Of a DNA stretch of 64,000 nucleotides, positions 34,336-42,422 are shown piece by piece. Each line of letters begins with the position of its first letter. Positions within the stretch are counted from its first letter, which is position 1. A program made the translations under genes and the position numbers. The stretch spans positions 186,001 to 250,000 of the forward strand of contig NZ_CP017674.1 of the NCBI RefSeq assembly GCF_001792815.1, in the 5' to 3' direction. The DNA comes from Microbacterium sp. BH-3-3-3. GTDB lineage: Bacteria > Actinomycetota > Actinomycetes > Actinomycetales > Microbacteriaceae. The notes under the pieces were generated by a model. It saw only the letters and a program-made list of their open reading frames with translations, was not told the DNA's origin and searched no databases.

Positions 34336-35295
34336 GTGTCAGCTGCCGCCCACACCCACCGCAGCGCCCGCTCGACGTCGCGGGGTCGCCGCCATGTGAG
34401 ATCGCTCGCCGATGATGTCGCCCACCTCATCGAGCGCGCCGAGCCCGCCCGCCGGCCCGCCGCCCGGGACACGGTCGAACGCCACGCCTACGGCGGGGGC
34501 GCGGCGGAGGTGATCACGGTCCTGTCCGAGCGGACCCCAGCTCCAGCGCGGGCCCGCCCGCACGGCATCCGGATCGAGCAGACCGTCGAGATCGATCGTC
34601 CCCCCGTCGTGGACGACGATCTGCGCGCCCGCCTGCAGGGCGCCCAGACGACCTCGCTGCTGCTCGTGGGCGGGTCCGGTTGGGGCAAGACGACGCTCGC
34701 GCGGTGGCTGGCCCACCGCCGTGGCCGGCCGCTCGCGACGCTCGACCTCGCGACCACGGGGGACCGTTCGGCCGCGTCCCTCGCCGGTGAGATCCGACGG
34801 GGGACCACCGCCGGGATGACCCTCTTCATCGACAACGCCCATCTCCGCGGGCCGGCCGCCCTCTCGCTCCTCGTCGGCGTGGCCCCCGAGCCCTGGACGG
34901 TGGTGGCTTCGGAGGCACCGGATGCCGCCCACCTCGTCGATCAGGTCGTCACGCTCGAGCTCCCCGACATCGCCGCCATCGAAGCGCTTCTGCGCACCGA
35001 CGTGTGCGATGTCGACGCGCGGACGGGTCGCGTTCTCGCGGCGCTGAGCCTGGGGGAGACCCCGGCGTCGATCGTGCGCGGAATCGAAAGAGCTCGACGC
35101 TTCTCGTCGATGACCGAGGTCAGCGTCCCCGATGCGCTGCGCGCGGTGACGCTGGAGAGGTTCTCGACGTGGTCGCCCCGCCGGCGGAGCGATGCCGCCC
35201 TCGCGCTCCTTCGGCTCGGGGATCTCAGTCAGCGCGCCGTGAGCGCGGTGACCGGGGTGAGCCGGGACACGTTGCGTCGCCGGGGCGCGGCCTGA
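34336..35295 (+). CDS. AAA/P-loop ATPase with C-terminal helix-turn-helix, unknown role
   Basis: A 319-residue protein. After ~80 Arg/Ala-rich, probably disordered residues come a P-loop GGSGWGKTT (112-120), a Walker B TLFIDNA with Asp166, and a helical lid. The last ~25 residues (LSQRAVSAVTGVSRDTLRRRG) look like a helix-turn-helix. This is the layout of small AAA regulators or DNA-transaction ATPases, but it stands alone with no partner gene. The GTG at 34336 has GGGAG 7 nt upstream; a longer form from GTG 34306 is possible. It lies between near-identical hairpins with phoA, in a probable insertion. Confidence 0.65.
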   Translation: MSAAAHTHRSARSTSRGRRHVRSLADDVAHLIERAEPARRPAARDTVERHAYGGGAAEVITVLSERTPAPARARPHGIRIEQTVEIDRPPVVDDDLRARLQGAQTTSLLLVGGSGWGKTTLARWLAHRRGRPLATLDLATTGDRSAASLAGEIRRGTTAGMTLFIDNAHLRGPAALSLLVGVAPEPWTVVASEAPDAAHLVDQVVTLELPDIAAIEALLRTDVCDVDARTGRVLAALSLGETPASIVRGIERARRFSSMTEVSVPDALRAVTLERFSTWSPRRRSDAALALLRLGDLSQRAVSAVTGVSRDTLRRRGAA

Positions 35296-35336
35296 GGGTC
35301 GGCAGGCGACGGGTCGAGCGCAGGAGTGCAAACGAC

Positions 35337-35372
35337 GACGCCCGCCCCCGCGCAGCGGCGGGGACGGGCGTC
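35337..35372. terminator. Hairpin between the AAA ATPase gene and glnA1 (copy of 31745)
   Basis: The arms GACGCCCG and CGGGCGTC close a GC-rich stem 17 nt before the glnA1 stop. It serves two convergent genes and is almost identical to the hairpin at 31745-31781. Confidence 0.75.
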
Positions 35373-35388
35373 GACGTGATGCGGGCGA

Positions 35389-36813
35389 TCAGACCCCGAA
35401 GTACAGCTCGTACTCGAAGGGGTGCGGACGCTGGGCCATCGGCTGGATCTCGTTCTCGATCTTGTACTCGATCCAGGTCTCGATGAGCTCCTCGGTGAAG
35501 ACGCCACCGGCGAGCAGGAACTCGTGGTCGGCACGGAGGGCCTCGAGCGAGTCGAGCAGCGAGTTCGGAACCTGCGGGATGTTCTTCGCCTCTTCGGCGG
35601 GAAGCTCGTACAGGTCCTTGTCCACGGGCTCGTGCGGCTCGATGCGGTTCTTGATGCCGTCGAGGCCCGCCATGAGCTGCGCCGCGAAGGCGAGGTACGG
35701 GTTGCCCGAGGCGTCGGGCGCACGGAACTCGATGCGCTTGGCCTTGGGGTTGGTGCCCGTGATCGGGATGCGGATGGCCGCGGAGCGGTTACCGGCCGAG
35801 TACACCAGGTTGACCGGCGCCTCGAAGCCCTTCACCAGACGGTGGTAGCTGTTGAGGGTCGGGTTGGTGAACGCGAGCACTGCGGGGGCGTGCGCCAGCA
35901 GGCCACCGATGTACCAACGAGCGACGTCGGACAGGCCGCCGTAGCCGGCCTCGTCGTAGAACAGCGGCTTGCCGTCGAGCCAGAGCGACTGGTGCGTGTG
36001 CATGCCCGAGCCGTTGTCGCCGAACAGCGGCTTCGGCATGAAGGTGGCGACCTTGCCCCACTCTTCGGCGGTGTTCTTGACGATGTACTTGAACTTCAGG
36101 ATGTCGTCGGCGGAGTGGACCATCGTGTCGAAGCGATAGTTGATCTCCTGCTGACCGCCCGTGCCGACCTCGTGGTGCGAGCGCTCGAGCACGAAGCCCG
36201 CGTCGATCAGCTTGAGGGTGATGTCATCGCGCAGATCGGCGGTCTTGTCGACCGGCGAAACCGGGAAGTAGCCGCCCTTGTACGGGGTCTTGTTGGCGAG
36301 GTTGCCGCCCTCTTCGACGCGACCGGTGTTCCAGGCGCCTTCCTCGGAGTCCACCGAGTAGAAGCTCGAGTTCTGCTTCACCTCGAAGCGGACGTCGTCG
36401 AAGATGTAGAACTCGGCCTCGGGGGCGAAGAACGCGGTGTCGGCGATGCCGGTGGAGGCGAGGTACTTCTCGGCCTTCTTGGCGACCTGACGGGGGTCCT
36501 TGCCGTAGATCTCGCCGTTACGCGGGTTGTAGATGTCGAAGACCATGATGAGGGTCTTCGCCTCGCGGAACGGGTCGAGGTATGCCGTCGTCACGTCCGG
36601 GATGAGCTGCATGTCGGACTCGTGGATGTTCGCGAACCCGCGGATCGACGAGCCATCGAACAGCTGTCCGACGGTGAAGAACTCCTCGTCGACGGTCGAG
36701 GCGGGGATGTTGAAGTGCTGCTGCACACCAGGAAGATCCGTGAAACGGATGTCGAGGAACTTGACGTCCTCGTCCTGGATGAAGGTGAGCACCTCGGACG
36801 AATCTTTGAACAT
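35389..36813 (-). CDS. glnA1: Glutamine synthetase, type I, adenylylatable form
   Basis: The main ammonia-assimilating enzyme, a dodecamer of 474-residue chains. It shows [39 protein letters not shown] and the regulatory Tyr402 in [10 protein letters not shown], the site AMP-modified by GlnE (26553). The 25-residue insertion region of GS I-beta is present. The ATG at 36813 is secure because the conserved [11 protein letters not shown] follows at once. A GlnR box at 36906-36921 lies 93 bp upstream, so transcription should respond to nitrogen limitation. Confidence 0.97.
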   Translation of the reverse strand: MFKDSSEVLTFIQDEDVKFLDIRFTDLPGVQQHFNIPASTVDEEFFTVGQLFDGSSIRGFANIHESDMQLIPDVTTAYLDPFREAKTLIMVFDIYNPRNGEIYGKDPRQVAKKAEKYLASTGIADTAFFAPEAEFYIFDDVRFEVKQNSSFYSVDSEEGAWNTGRVEEGGNLANKTPYKGGYFPVSPVDKTADLRDDITLKLIDAGFVLERSHHEVGTGGQQEINYRFDTMVHSADDILKFKYIVKNTAEEWGKVATFMPKPLFGDNGSGMHTHQSLWLDGKPLFYDEAGYGGLSDVARWYIGGLLAHAPAVLAFTNPTLNSYHRLVKGFEAPVNLVYSAGNRSAAIRIPITGTNPKAKRIEFRAPDASGNPYLAFAAQLMAGLDGIKNRIEPHEPVDKDLYELPAEEAKNIPQVPNSLLDSLEALRADHEFLLAGGVFTEELIETWIEYKIENEIQPMAQRPHPFEYELYFGV

Positions 36814-36905
36814 GAAGACTCCAGAGGTAGAACATTCGGGATCGGCGGGCTTCGCCCAGCCTCCTCGACCATACCCAGAACCGGTGTCCCGGTCATATCT
36901 CGCAT

Positions 36906-36921
36906 GTTTCGAGCATGTTAC
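36906..36921 (-). promoter_or_regulatory. GlnR binding site upstream of glnA1
   Basis: On the minus strand the sequence reads GTAAC-N6-GAAAC, exactly the half-site pair described for actinobacterial GlnR (gTnAC-n6-GaAAC). It ends 93 bp before the glnA1 start, the normal position for activation. The divergent RDD gene starts 24 bp away on the other side and could share the control. Confidence 0.75.
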
Positions 36922-36944
36922 GCGGTGCCGATTACGCTGGGTCC

Positions 36945-37373
36945 GTGAGCGTCCCTGCCGAGAACGACTATCCGGGCCAGCGGCTCGGCCTTCCCCGCGA
37001 GGGTCGCGGTTCGATCGCCCGTCCGGGGCGCCGGATCGCGGCGCTGCTGATCGATGTGGCCACCGCGGGGCTGATCGGATTCGCCTTCTTTTCGACGCCC
37101 GATGCCGTCACCGGCGTCCCGTTCGCGAACCCGGTCGCGTCGAACCTCATCTTTTTCATCGCGCAGATCCTCTTCATTCCGCTGATCGGCGGCAGCCCCG
37201 GGCACCGACTCCTAGGAATGCGTCTGGAATTGGCATCCGGGGGATGGGTGGGCCTCTGGCGCCCGATCGTGCGCACGGTGCTGCTGGCGCTGATCATCCC
37301 GGCCGTCGTGTGGGATTCCGACCAGCGCGGCCTGCACGACAAGGCCGTCGGCACGATCCTCGTCCGCAGCTGA
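36945..37373 (+). CDS. RDD family membrane protein
   Basis: A 142-residue protein with an RDD domain: [22 protein letters not shown] has the R..D pattern in TM1, with two more membrane segments and a terminal [12 protein letters not shown]. The RDD-DUF4191 gene pair beside glnA1 is an actinobacterial signature (Rv2219A-Rv2219 in Mycobacterium). The role is unknown; some RDD proteins are ion antiporters. The GTG at 36945 follows TACGCT (36933-36938) by 6 nt, implying a leaderless message divergent from glnA1. Confidence 0.9.
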   Translation: MSVPAENDYPGQRLGLPREGRGSIARPGRRIAALLIDVATAGLIGFAFFSTPDAVTGVPFANPVASNLIFFIAQILFIPLIGGSPGHRLLGMRLELASGGWVGLWRPIVRTVLLALIIPAVVWDSDQRGLHDKAVGTILVRS

Positions 37374-37413
37374 CATGAGAAAGGCCCCCGCCGCGGCGGG
37401 GGCCTTTCTCATG
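37374..37413. terminator. Perfect 40-nt palindrome, bidirectional terminator
   Basis: All 20 base pairs are complementary with no spacer: CATGAGAAAGGCCCCCGCCG and its exact reverse complement. It starts right after the stop of the RDD gene and ends 4 nt before the stop of the convergent DUF4191 gene. Each strand has a CTTTCTC pyrimidine run in the 3' arm. Confidence 0.8.
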
Positions 37414-37417
37414 AGGG

Positions 37418-38128
37418 TCAGCGCGGACGCGGGGAGCGCATCTTCGTCGGGTCGACACCCTTCGGGATCGGAAGCGACGTCAGTCCCGGCGAGACCGACG
37501 ATATGCGCTTGATGACGGCCGCCATCGTGGCGCGGTCGACCTTCTTGGGCAGACCCTTGATGGCGGAGGCGAGCTTGGCGATCTCGACCTCGTCTTCACC
37601 GTGTCCGACGTAGAACACCGTCACGGGAACGCCGGAGGCGACGCGCTGCACACGGCCTCGCTCCTCGCCGACCAGGCGCGTGAGGCGGCTGCGCGCACCC
37701 TCACCGATGAGAACCACTCCACCGCGGCCCACGGCGCGGTACAGCGCCTCCTGGGTGCGGGGGTTCACGCCGACCGGGGTGTCCGAGGCCTGCCAGTGAC
37801 GTCCGAGCGACGACGACAGCACGTGACCGGTGGCACCGGGCATGCCGTCGATCTTCTTGTACATGGCCGTCGTCGACAGGCGGGTCATCGTGATCATGGA
37901 TGCCAGGACGCCGGCGAGCAGACCGGTGAAGCCCCACAGGATGACGCTCCACACCGCGAGCGGCGGGATGAGGAATCCGATGACGACGCCGAAGGCGATG
38001 CCCACCAGAACGATGCCGGCCAGCAGGAACGGCAGCCAGCGGTACTCCTTCTGCGTGAAGGTGTACAGGGTGCGGAGCTGCGAGAAGAATCCCGGACGCT
38101 TCTCGGGCGTGGAAGTGCGAGCGGCCAT
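37418..38128 (-). CDS. DUF4191 family membrane protein
   Basis: A 236-residue protein with two membrane helices (about 35-80) and a cytoplasmic C-terminal region, ending in basic residues. QLRTLYTFTQKEYRWLPFLL and the MPGATGHVLSSSLGRHW segment are DUF4191 hallmarks; the mycobacterial homologue is Rv2219, in the same gene neighbourhood beside lipA. The function is unknown. The ATG at 38128 is right for the family and follows TAAGAT (minus strand) by 7 nt. A ~47-residue upstream extension is not conserved. Confidence 0.92.
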   Translation of the reverse strand: MAARTSTPEKRPGFFSQLRTLYTFTQKEYRWLPFLLAGIVLVGIAFGVVIGFLIPPLAVWSVILWGFTGLLAGVLASMITMTRLSTTAMYKKIDGMPGATGHVLSSSLGRHWQASDTPVGVNPRTQEALYRAVGRGGVVLIGEGARSRLTRLVGEERGRVQRVASGVPVTVFYVGHGEDEVEIAKLASAIKGLPKKVDRATMAAVIKRISSVSPGLTSLPIPKGVDPTKMRSPRPR

Positions 38129-38250
38129 AGGAACGATCTTATCTTCGCCTTCGGCTCGCCCTTCCTCCCCAGGGGCCTGATTCGTCGGATCGTCCCCGAT
38201 TCGGCGTTCTTCCTGCTCCCCGCGCCCGCCTGGTCGAGCACCATCGGGGC

Positions 38251-39255
38251 ATGAGCAGCTCCGCCGCATCCGTCCTCGTCGAACCGTTCGGCGCCTACCT
38301 GCAGCGGCGTGCCCGCAGCTCCGTCGACGTCTCGCCGGGTGAGGCGGTCACCGCCGCCGTGGGACTTCTCCGCGGATGCCGCCGGGTGGAGCCCCCCGCA
38401 CACCTCGTGCGGTGGTGGCTGAGCGCCACCGGGCGACCCTCCGCGGTCTTCGACGACGGCGGAGCAGATCCGATCGCCGCCACGGCCGAGAGCCTTTCGG
38501 AGCTGGCTGCGGTGATCCCCGACGCTCCGACCCGTCAGCTCGTGCAGTCCGCTCGCGAGAGCGTGCTGACCCGACCACCCCGCGAGTGGGAGGCGGTGGA
38601 ACGACGGCTGTTCCGCCACGCGTCGCCGTTGCCGCTGATCCTGGGCCCTCTGGCTCCCGTGGACCGGCCCGCGGAGGCCGTGACCACGCTCCCGACGAAG
38701 GCCGGAGGCATCCTCGCCCTCGTCGACGCCGACCTCTCGGATGCCGTGTGGGCAGCCGTGCGCGATCTCGCGCAACGCTGGAGAGGCTCGCGGCCCCTGC
38801 GTCTCACGGTCGTGGGGGTGTGCGCCGCGGCGCTGGTCCTCGGCGTCTCCATACTGATGCCCTCCGGAGACGGCGGATCGGGATCGACCTCCGTCGTCCC
38901 CGGCGCCGCCGTCAGCGCCGCCGCGACACCCGCCGCGGCCGCTGCGCCCACCGTCGATTCCCGCGTACCCCTGTCGGACGACGTGGCAGAGAACGCCCGC
39001 ATCACCCTTGAGCGCGCGGCGCAGTGTCAGGCCGACACGGACTGCGAGAGCGAGACGTGGGAACACGGCAGCCCGCGGGGCGACGCGCTGATCCCCGTGA
39101 CGGACGCGACCGCCGTGCAGATGGTGGACGACTTCGGAGGAGTGAGCGTCGTGCGCGTCTCCGACAGCAGCAGCGCCCAGTACGTCACCCTCGTGCGCAG
39201 AAACGACAGATGGCTGGTCCGGACCGTCAAGACGATCACGGACCAGCCATCATGA
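38251..39255 (+). CDS. Unknown single-pass membrane protein in the place of lipB-lipA
   Basis: A 334-residue protein I cannot place. Residues 1-185 look cytoplasmic and helical, a membrane helix spans about 187-207 (LRLTVVGVCAAALVLGVSIL), a Gly/Ser/Ala linker follows to about 245, and the last ~90 residues are extracytoplasmic with two Cys (in AQCQADTDCES) and a beta-rich end that reads like an NTF2-like or DUF-type sensor fold. It is head-to-head with DUF4191 and convergent with sucB. The overall plan resembles signal-transducing anchored proteins such as anti-sigma factors, but no zinc or anti-sigma motif is visible. Confidence 0.7.
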   Translation: MSSSAASVLVEPFGAYLQRRARSSVDVSPGEAVTAAVGLLRGCRRVEPPAHLVRWWLSATGRPSAVFDDGGADPIAATAESLSELAAVIPDAPTRQLVQSARESVLTRPPREWEAVERRLFRHASPLPLILGPLAPVDRPAEAVTTLPTKAGGILALVDADLSDAVWAAVRDLAQRWRGSRPLRLTVVGVCAAALVLGVSILMPSGDGGSGSTSVVPGAAVSAAATPAAAAAPTVDSRVPLSDDVAENARITLERAAQCQADTDCESETWEHGSPRGDALIPVTDATAVQMVDDFGGVSVVRVSDSSSAQYVTLVRRNDRWLVRTVKTITDQPS

Positions 39256-39272
39256 GCCGGTGTTCAGCGGTG

Positions 39273-40994
39273 TCAGATGCCGAGGTCGCCCTCGAACTGC
39301 GCAGCCTCGAGGCGCGCCTTGACGGCGCCGAGGAAGCGGGCGGCGTCAGCACCGTCGATGATGCGGTGGTCGTACGACAGCGCGAGGTAGACGTAGGAGC
39401 GCACCGCGAAGGCGTCCTTGCCGTCGACCGACACCACGCCGGGCTTCTTCACGACGGCACCGAGGCCGAGGATCGCCGACTGCGGCAGGAACACGATGGG
39501 CGTGTCGAACAGCGCCCCACGCGAACCGGTGTTGGTCAGCGTGAACGTGCCGCCGGCGAGCTCGTCGGGCTTCAGCTTGTTGTCGCGCGTGCGGGCAGCC
39601 AGGTCGGCGATCTCGCGAGCGAGCTCGGCGATGTTCTTCTCACCGGCGTCCTTGATGACGGGCGTGAGCAGTCCGCGCTCGGTGTCGACCGCGATCGACA
39701 CGTTCTCGTGCGCCGGGTAGACGATCTCGTCGCCCTCGACGGTGGAGTTGATGATCGGGAACGCCTTGAGCGCCTCGACCGCAGCGATCGCGAAGAACGG
39801 CAGGAACGACAGCTTGTCGCCCGTCTTCTGCTGGAACTCGCCCTTCATGCGGTCGCGGAGCGAAGACAGCTTGGTGACGTCCACCTCGACCACGGTCGTG
39901 AGCTGCGCGGTCGCCTGCATCGACGCCACGGCACGCTCGGCGATGACCTTGCGCAGACGCGACATCTTCTGGGTGGTTCCGCGCAGCGGCGAGGCCTCGA
40001 CGGGAGCCGGAGCGGCAGCAGGCGCGGCGGCGGGAGCTGCCGCGGGAGCGGCCTTGGCCGCCTCGGCAGCCTTGAGGACGTCTTCCTTGCGGATTCGTCC
40101 ACCGACACCGCTGCCCTTGACCGAGGTCAGGTCGACGCCCTGCTGCTGGGCGAGGCGACGCACGAGCGGCGTCACGTACGTGACGTCGTCGTTCGACGAC
40201 GCCGAGGCCTGCGGGGCAGGCTTCTCCGCGGCCGAAGCGGGCTTCTCGGCGGGCTTCTCCGCGGCGGGAGCGGGCTTCTCGGGCGCGGCGGGAGCCGGCT
40301 GCTCGGCGGGCTTCTCTTCGGCGGCGGGCTTCTCTTCGGCAGCGGGCTGCGCGGGGGCCTCGGGCTCCGCGGCCGGGGCGGCGCCGCTGCCGATGCGGGC
40401 GAGCGCCGCGCCGACGTTCACCGTCTCGTCTTCCTGCACCAGGATCTCCTGCAGCGTGCCGGCGACGGGGGAGGGGATCTCGGTGTCGACCTTGTCGGTC
40501 GAGATCTCGAGCAGCGGCTCGTCGACGGCGACGTCATCGCCGACCGCCTTCAGCCAACGGGTGACGGTGCCCTCGGTGACGCTCTCACCCAGTTCGGGGA
40601 GCTTCACCTCGGTCGAGTCTGCGGATGCGGCGGGCGCCGCCTCTGCGGCGGGCTGCTCGACGGCGGGTGCCGCGGCCGGCGCGGCCTCTTCGACGGGGGC
40701 CTGCTCAGGCTCGGCGGGGGCGGCCTCGGGAGCGTCGTCCGACGACGCGGAGCCGGAACCGTCGCCGATCTTGGCGAGGATGGCGCCGACCTCGACGGTC
40801 TCGTCTTCCTGGACCAGGATCTCCTCGATGACGCCCGAGACGGGCGACGGGATCTCGGTGTCGACCTTGTCGGTCGAGATCTCCAGCAGACCCTCGTCCT
40901 CCTGGACGGTGTCACCGACCTGCTTGAGCCAGCGGGTGACCGTTCCCTCGGTGACGCTCTCGCCGAGAGCGGGGAGGACGACGGAAGTGCTCAT
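39273..40994 (-). CDS. sucB: Dihydrolipoamide acyltransferase (E2) with two lipoyl domains
   Basis: The E2 core of a 2-oxo acid dehydrogenase; in actinobacteria this gene serves pyruvate and probably 2-oxoglutarate oxidation. 573 residues: lipoyl domain 1 with Lys43, an Ala/Pro linker, lipoyl domain 2 with Lys168 (both in [11 protein letters not shown]), another Ala/Pro/Glu linker, an E3/E1-binding domain ([16 protein letters not shown] to IRKEDVL), and the acyltransferase domain with the catalytic [14 protein letters not shown] near the C-terminus. The two lipoyl domains and linkers are near-repeats. It lies downstream of lpdA on the same strand. Confidence 0.95.
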   Translation of the reverse strand: MSTSVVLPALGESVTEGTVTRWLKQVGDTVQEDEGLLEISTDKVDTEIPSPVSGVIEEILVQEDETVEVGAILAKIGDGSGSASSDDAPEAAPAEPEQAPVEEAAPAAAPAVEQPAAEAAPAASADSTEVKLPELGESVTEGTVTRWLKAVGDDVAVDEPLLEISTDKVDTEIPSPVAGTLQEILVQEDETVNVGAALARIGSGAAPAAEPEAPAQPAAEEKPAAEEKPAEQPAPAAPEKPAPAAEKPAEKPASAAEKPAPQASASSNDDVTYVTPLVRRLAQQQGVDLTSVKGSGVGGRIRKEDVLKAAEAAKAAPAAAPAAAPAAAPAPVEASPLRGTTQKMSRLRKVIAERAVASMQATAQLTTVVEVDVTKLSSLRDRMKGEFQQKTGDKLSFLPFFAIAAVEALKAFPIINSTVEGDEIVYPAHENVSIAVDTERGLLTPVIKDAGEKNIAELAREIADLAARTRDNKLKPDELAGGTFTLTNTGSRGALFDTPIVFLPQSAILGLGAVVKKPGVVSVDGKDAFAVRSYVYLALSYDHRIIDGADAARFLGAVKARLEAAQFEGDLGI

Positions 40995-41048
40995 GGATAT
41001 GTCTCCTTCGTACCGGATGCGGTACCTAGCTTAGTGACCGGTTTGTGG

Positions 41049-42422
41049 TCAGAGTGCGTGCAGGGGCTTGCCGGCGAGGGCCAGGAAGGCCTCGCCGAGC
41101 GCCTCGCTCTGGGTGGGGTGGGCGTGGATGAACGGTGCGATGTCTTCGGGATGCGCTTCCCAGCCGACGGCGAGCTGCGCTTCGGAGATCAATTCACCGA
41201 CGCGGTCGCCCACCAGATGGGCGCCGACGACGGGCCCGTCCACGCGTCGGACGATCTTGACGATGCCCGACGTGCCGATGATCTCACTGCGCCCGTTGCC
41301 GGCGAGGTTGTACTCGTAGGCACGGACGGCCTCGGATCCGTAACGATCCTGCGCCTGCGCTTCGGTGAGGCCGACCGAGGCCACCTCGGGGTGCGAATAG
41401 GCGACCCGCGGCACGTCGACGTCGGGGACGAGAACCGGCGAGAGGCCCGCGATCTCCTCCGCGACGAAGATGCCCTGCTGGAACCCGCGATGGGCCAGCT
41501 GGAGGCCGGGGACGATGTCGCCGACCGCCCACACGTGCGCAGCCGCCGTGCGAAGGCGCTCATCGGTCGTGACGAACCCGCGGTCCAGCACGACGCCGGC
41601 CTCCTCGTAGCCGAGGCCAGCCGTGACGGGCCCGCGACCCACGGCGACCAGCACGTAGTCCGCAACGAGGTCGGAACCGTCGTCGAGCGTGACGGTGACC
41701 GCGTCGGAGGCCGAGGCGAGCGAGGTGAAACGCCGACCGAGCTGGAAGGCGATGCCGCGTTTGCGGAACGCGCGCTCCAGGGCTTTGCTCGAGGCCACGT
41801 CTTCAGCGGGGAGCAGGTGATCGAGCGCCTCGACGATCGTCACCTCGACGCCGAACGAGCGCCACACGCTCGCGAACTCGACGCCGATGACGCCCCCGCC
41901 GAGCACGACGACCCGCTCGGGGATCACGTCGAGGTCGAGAGCCTGCTCGCTCGTGAGCACGCGTCCGCCGATCTCGAGCCCCGGCAGGCTTCGGCTGTAC
42001 GAGCCCGTCGCGAGAATGACGTCGGTTCCGCGGTACACGTCGTCGCCGACGCGGACGGCCGGACCCTCGACGAGCGTGCCCTCGCCGTGGACGACCCGGA
42101 TCCCGCGCGCCGAGATGAGCCCCTCGAGGCCCTTGAACTTCTTCGCGACGATGCCCTCGCGATAGGCGCGCACGCGCAGCGGATCGATGCCCGCGAGGGT
42201 GACCTCGACACCGATGGATGCCGCGCCGCGCGCCGCGTCAGCGACCTCCGCGGCGTGCAGGAGCGCCTTCGTCGGAATGCACCCGCGGTGCAGGCACGTT
42301 CCGCCGAGCTTGTCCTTCTCGACGAGCACAACGTCCTTGCCGAGCTCGGCGAGGCGCAGGGCCGCGGCGTAACCGCCACTGCCTCCACCCAGCACGACGA
42401 CGTCGGCGGTGACCTCGGTCAT
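41049..42422 (-). CDS. lpdA: Dihydrolipoyl dehydrogenase (E3)
   Basis: Reoxidises the dihydrolipoyl groups of E2 with NAD. A 457-residue FAD flavoprotein: VVLGGGSGGYAAAL for FAD, the redox pair Cys43 and Cys48 in GGTCLHRGCIPTKA, VVLGGGVIGVEFAS for NAD, WAVGDIVPG for FAD, and the catalytic His-Glu in HAHPTQSEALGE at the end. The ATG overlaps the pepA stop by 4 nt (42419-42422). It sits upstream of sucB, giving pepA-lpdA-sucB in one direction. Confidence 0.96.
   Translation of the reverse strand: MTEVTADVVVLGGGSGGYAAALRLAELGKDVVLVEKDKLGGTCLHRGCIPTKALLHAAEVADAARGAASIGVEVTLAGIDPLRVRAYREGIVAKKFKGLEGLISARGIRVVHGEGTLVEGPAVRVGDDVYRGTDVILATGSYSRSLPGLEIGGRVLTSEQALDLDVIPERVVVLGGGVIGVEFASVWRSFGVEVTIVEALDHLLPAEDVASSKALERAFRKRGIAFQLGRRFTSLASASDAVTVTLDDGSDLVADYVLVAVGRGPVTAGLGYEEAGVVLDRGFVTTDERLRTAAAHVWAVGDIVPGLQLAHRGFQQGIFVAEEIAGLSPVLVPDVDVPRVAYSHPEVASVGLTEAQAQDRYGSEAVRAYEYNLAGNGRSEIIGTSGIVKIVRRVDGPVVGAHLVGDRVGELISEAQLAVGWEAHPEDIAPFIHAHPTQSEALGEAFLALAGKPLHAL

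Noticed and set aside
31741..35376. Transposon ends for the phoA/ATPase segment
   Set aside because: The flanking repeats are hairpin terminators in direct orientation, no transposase lies between them and no target-site duplication is visible; kept only as a possible recombination site.
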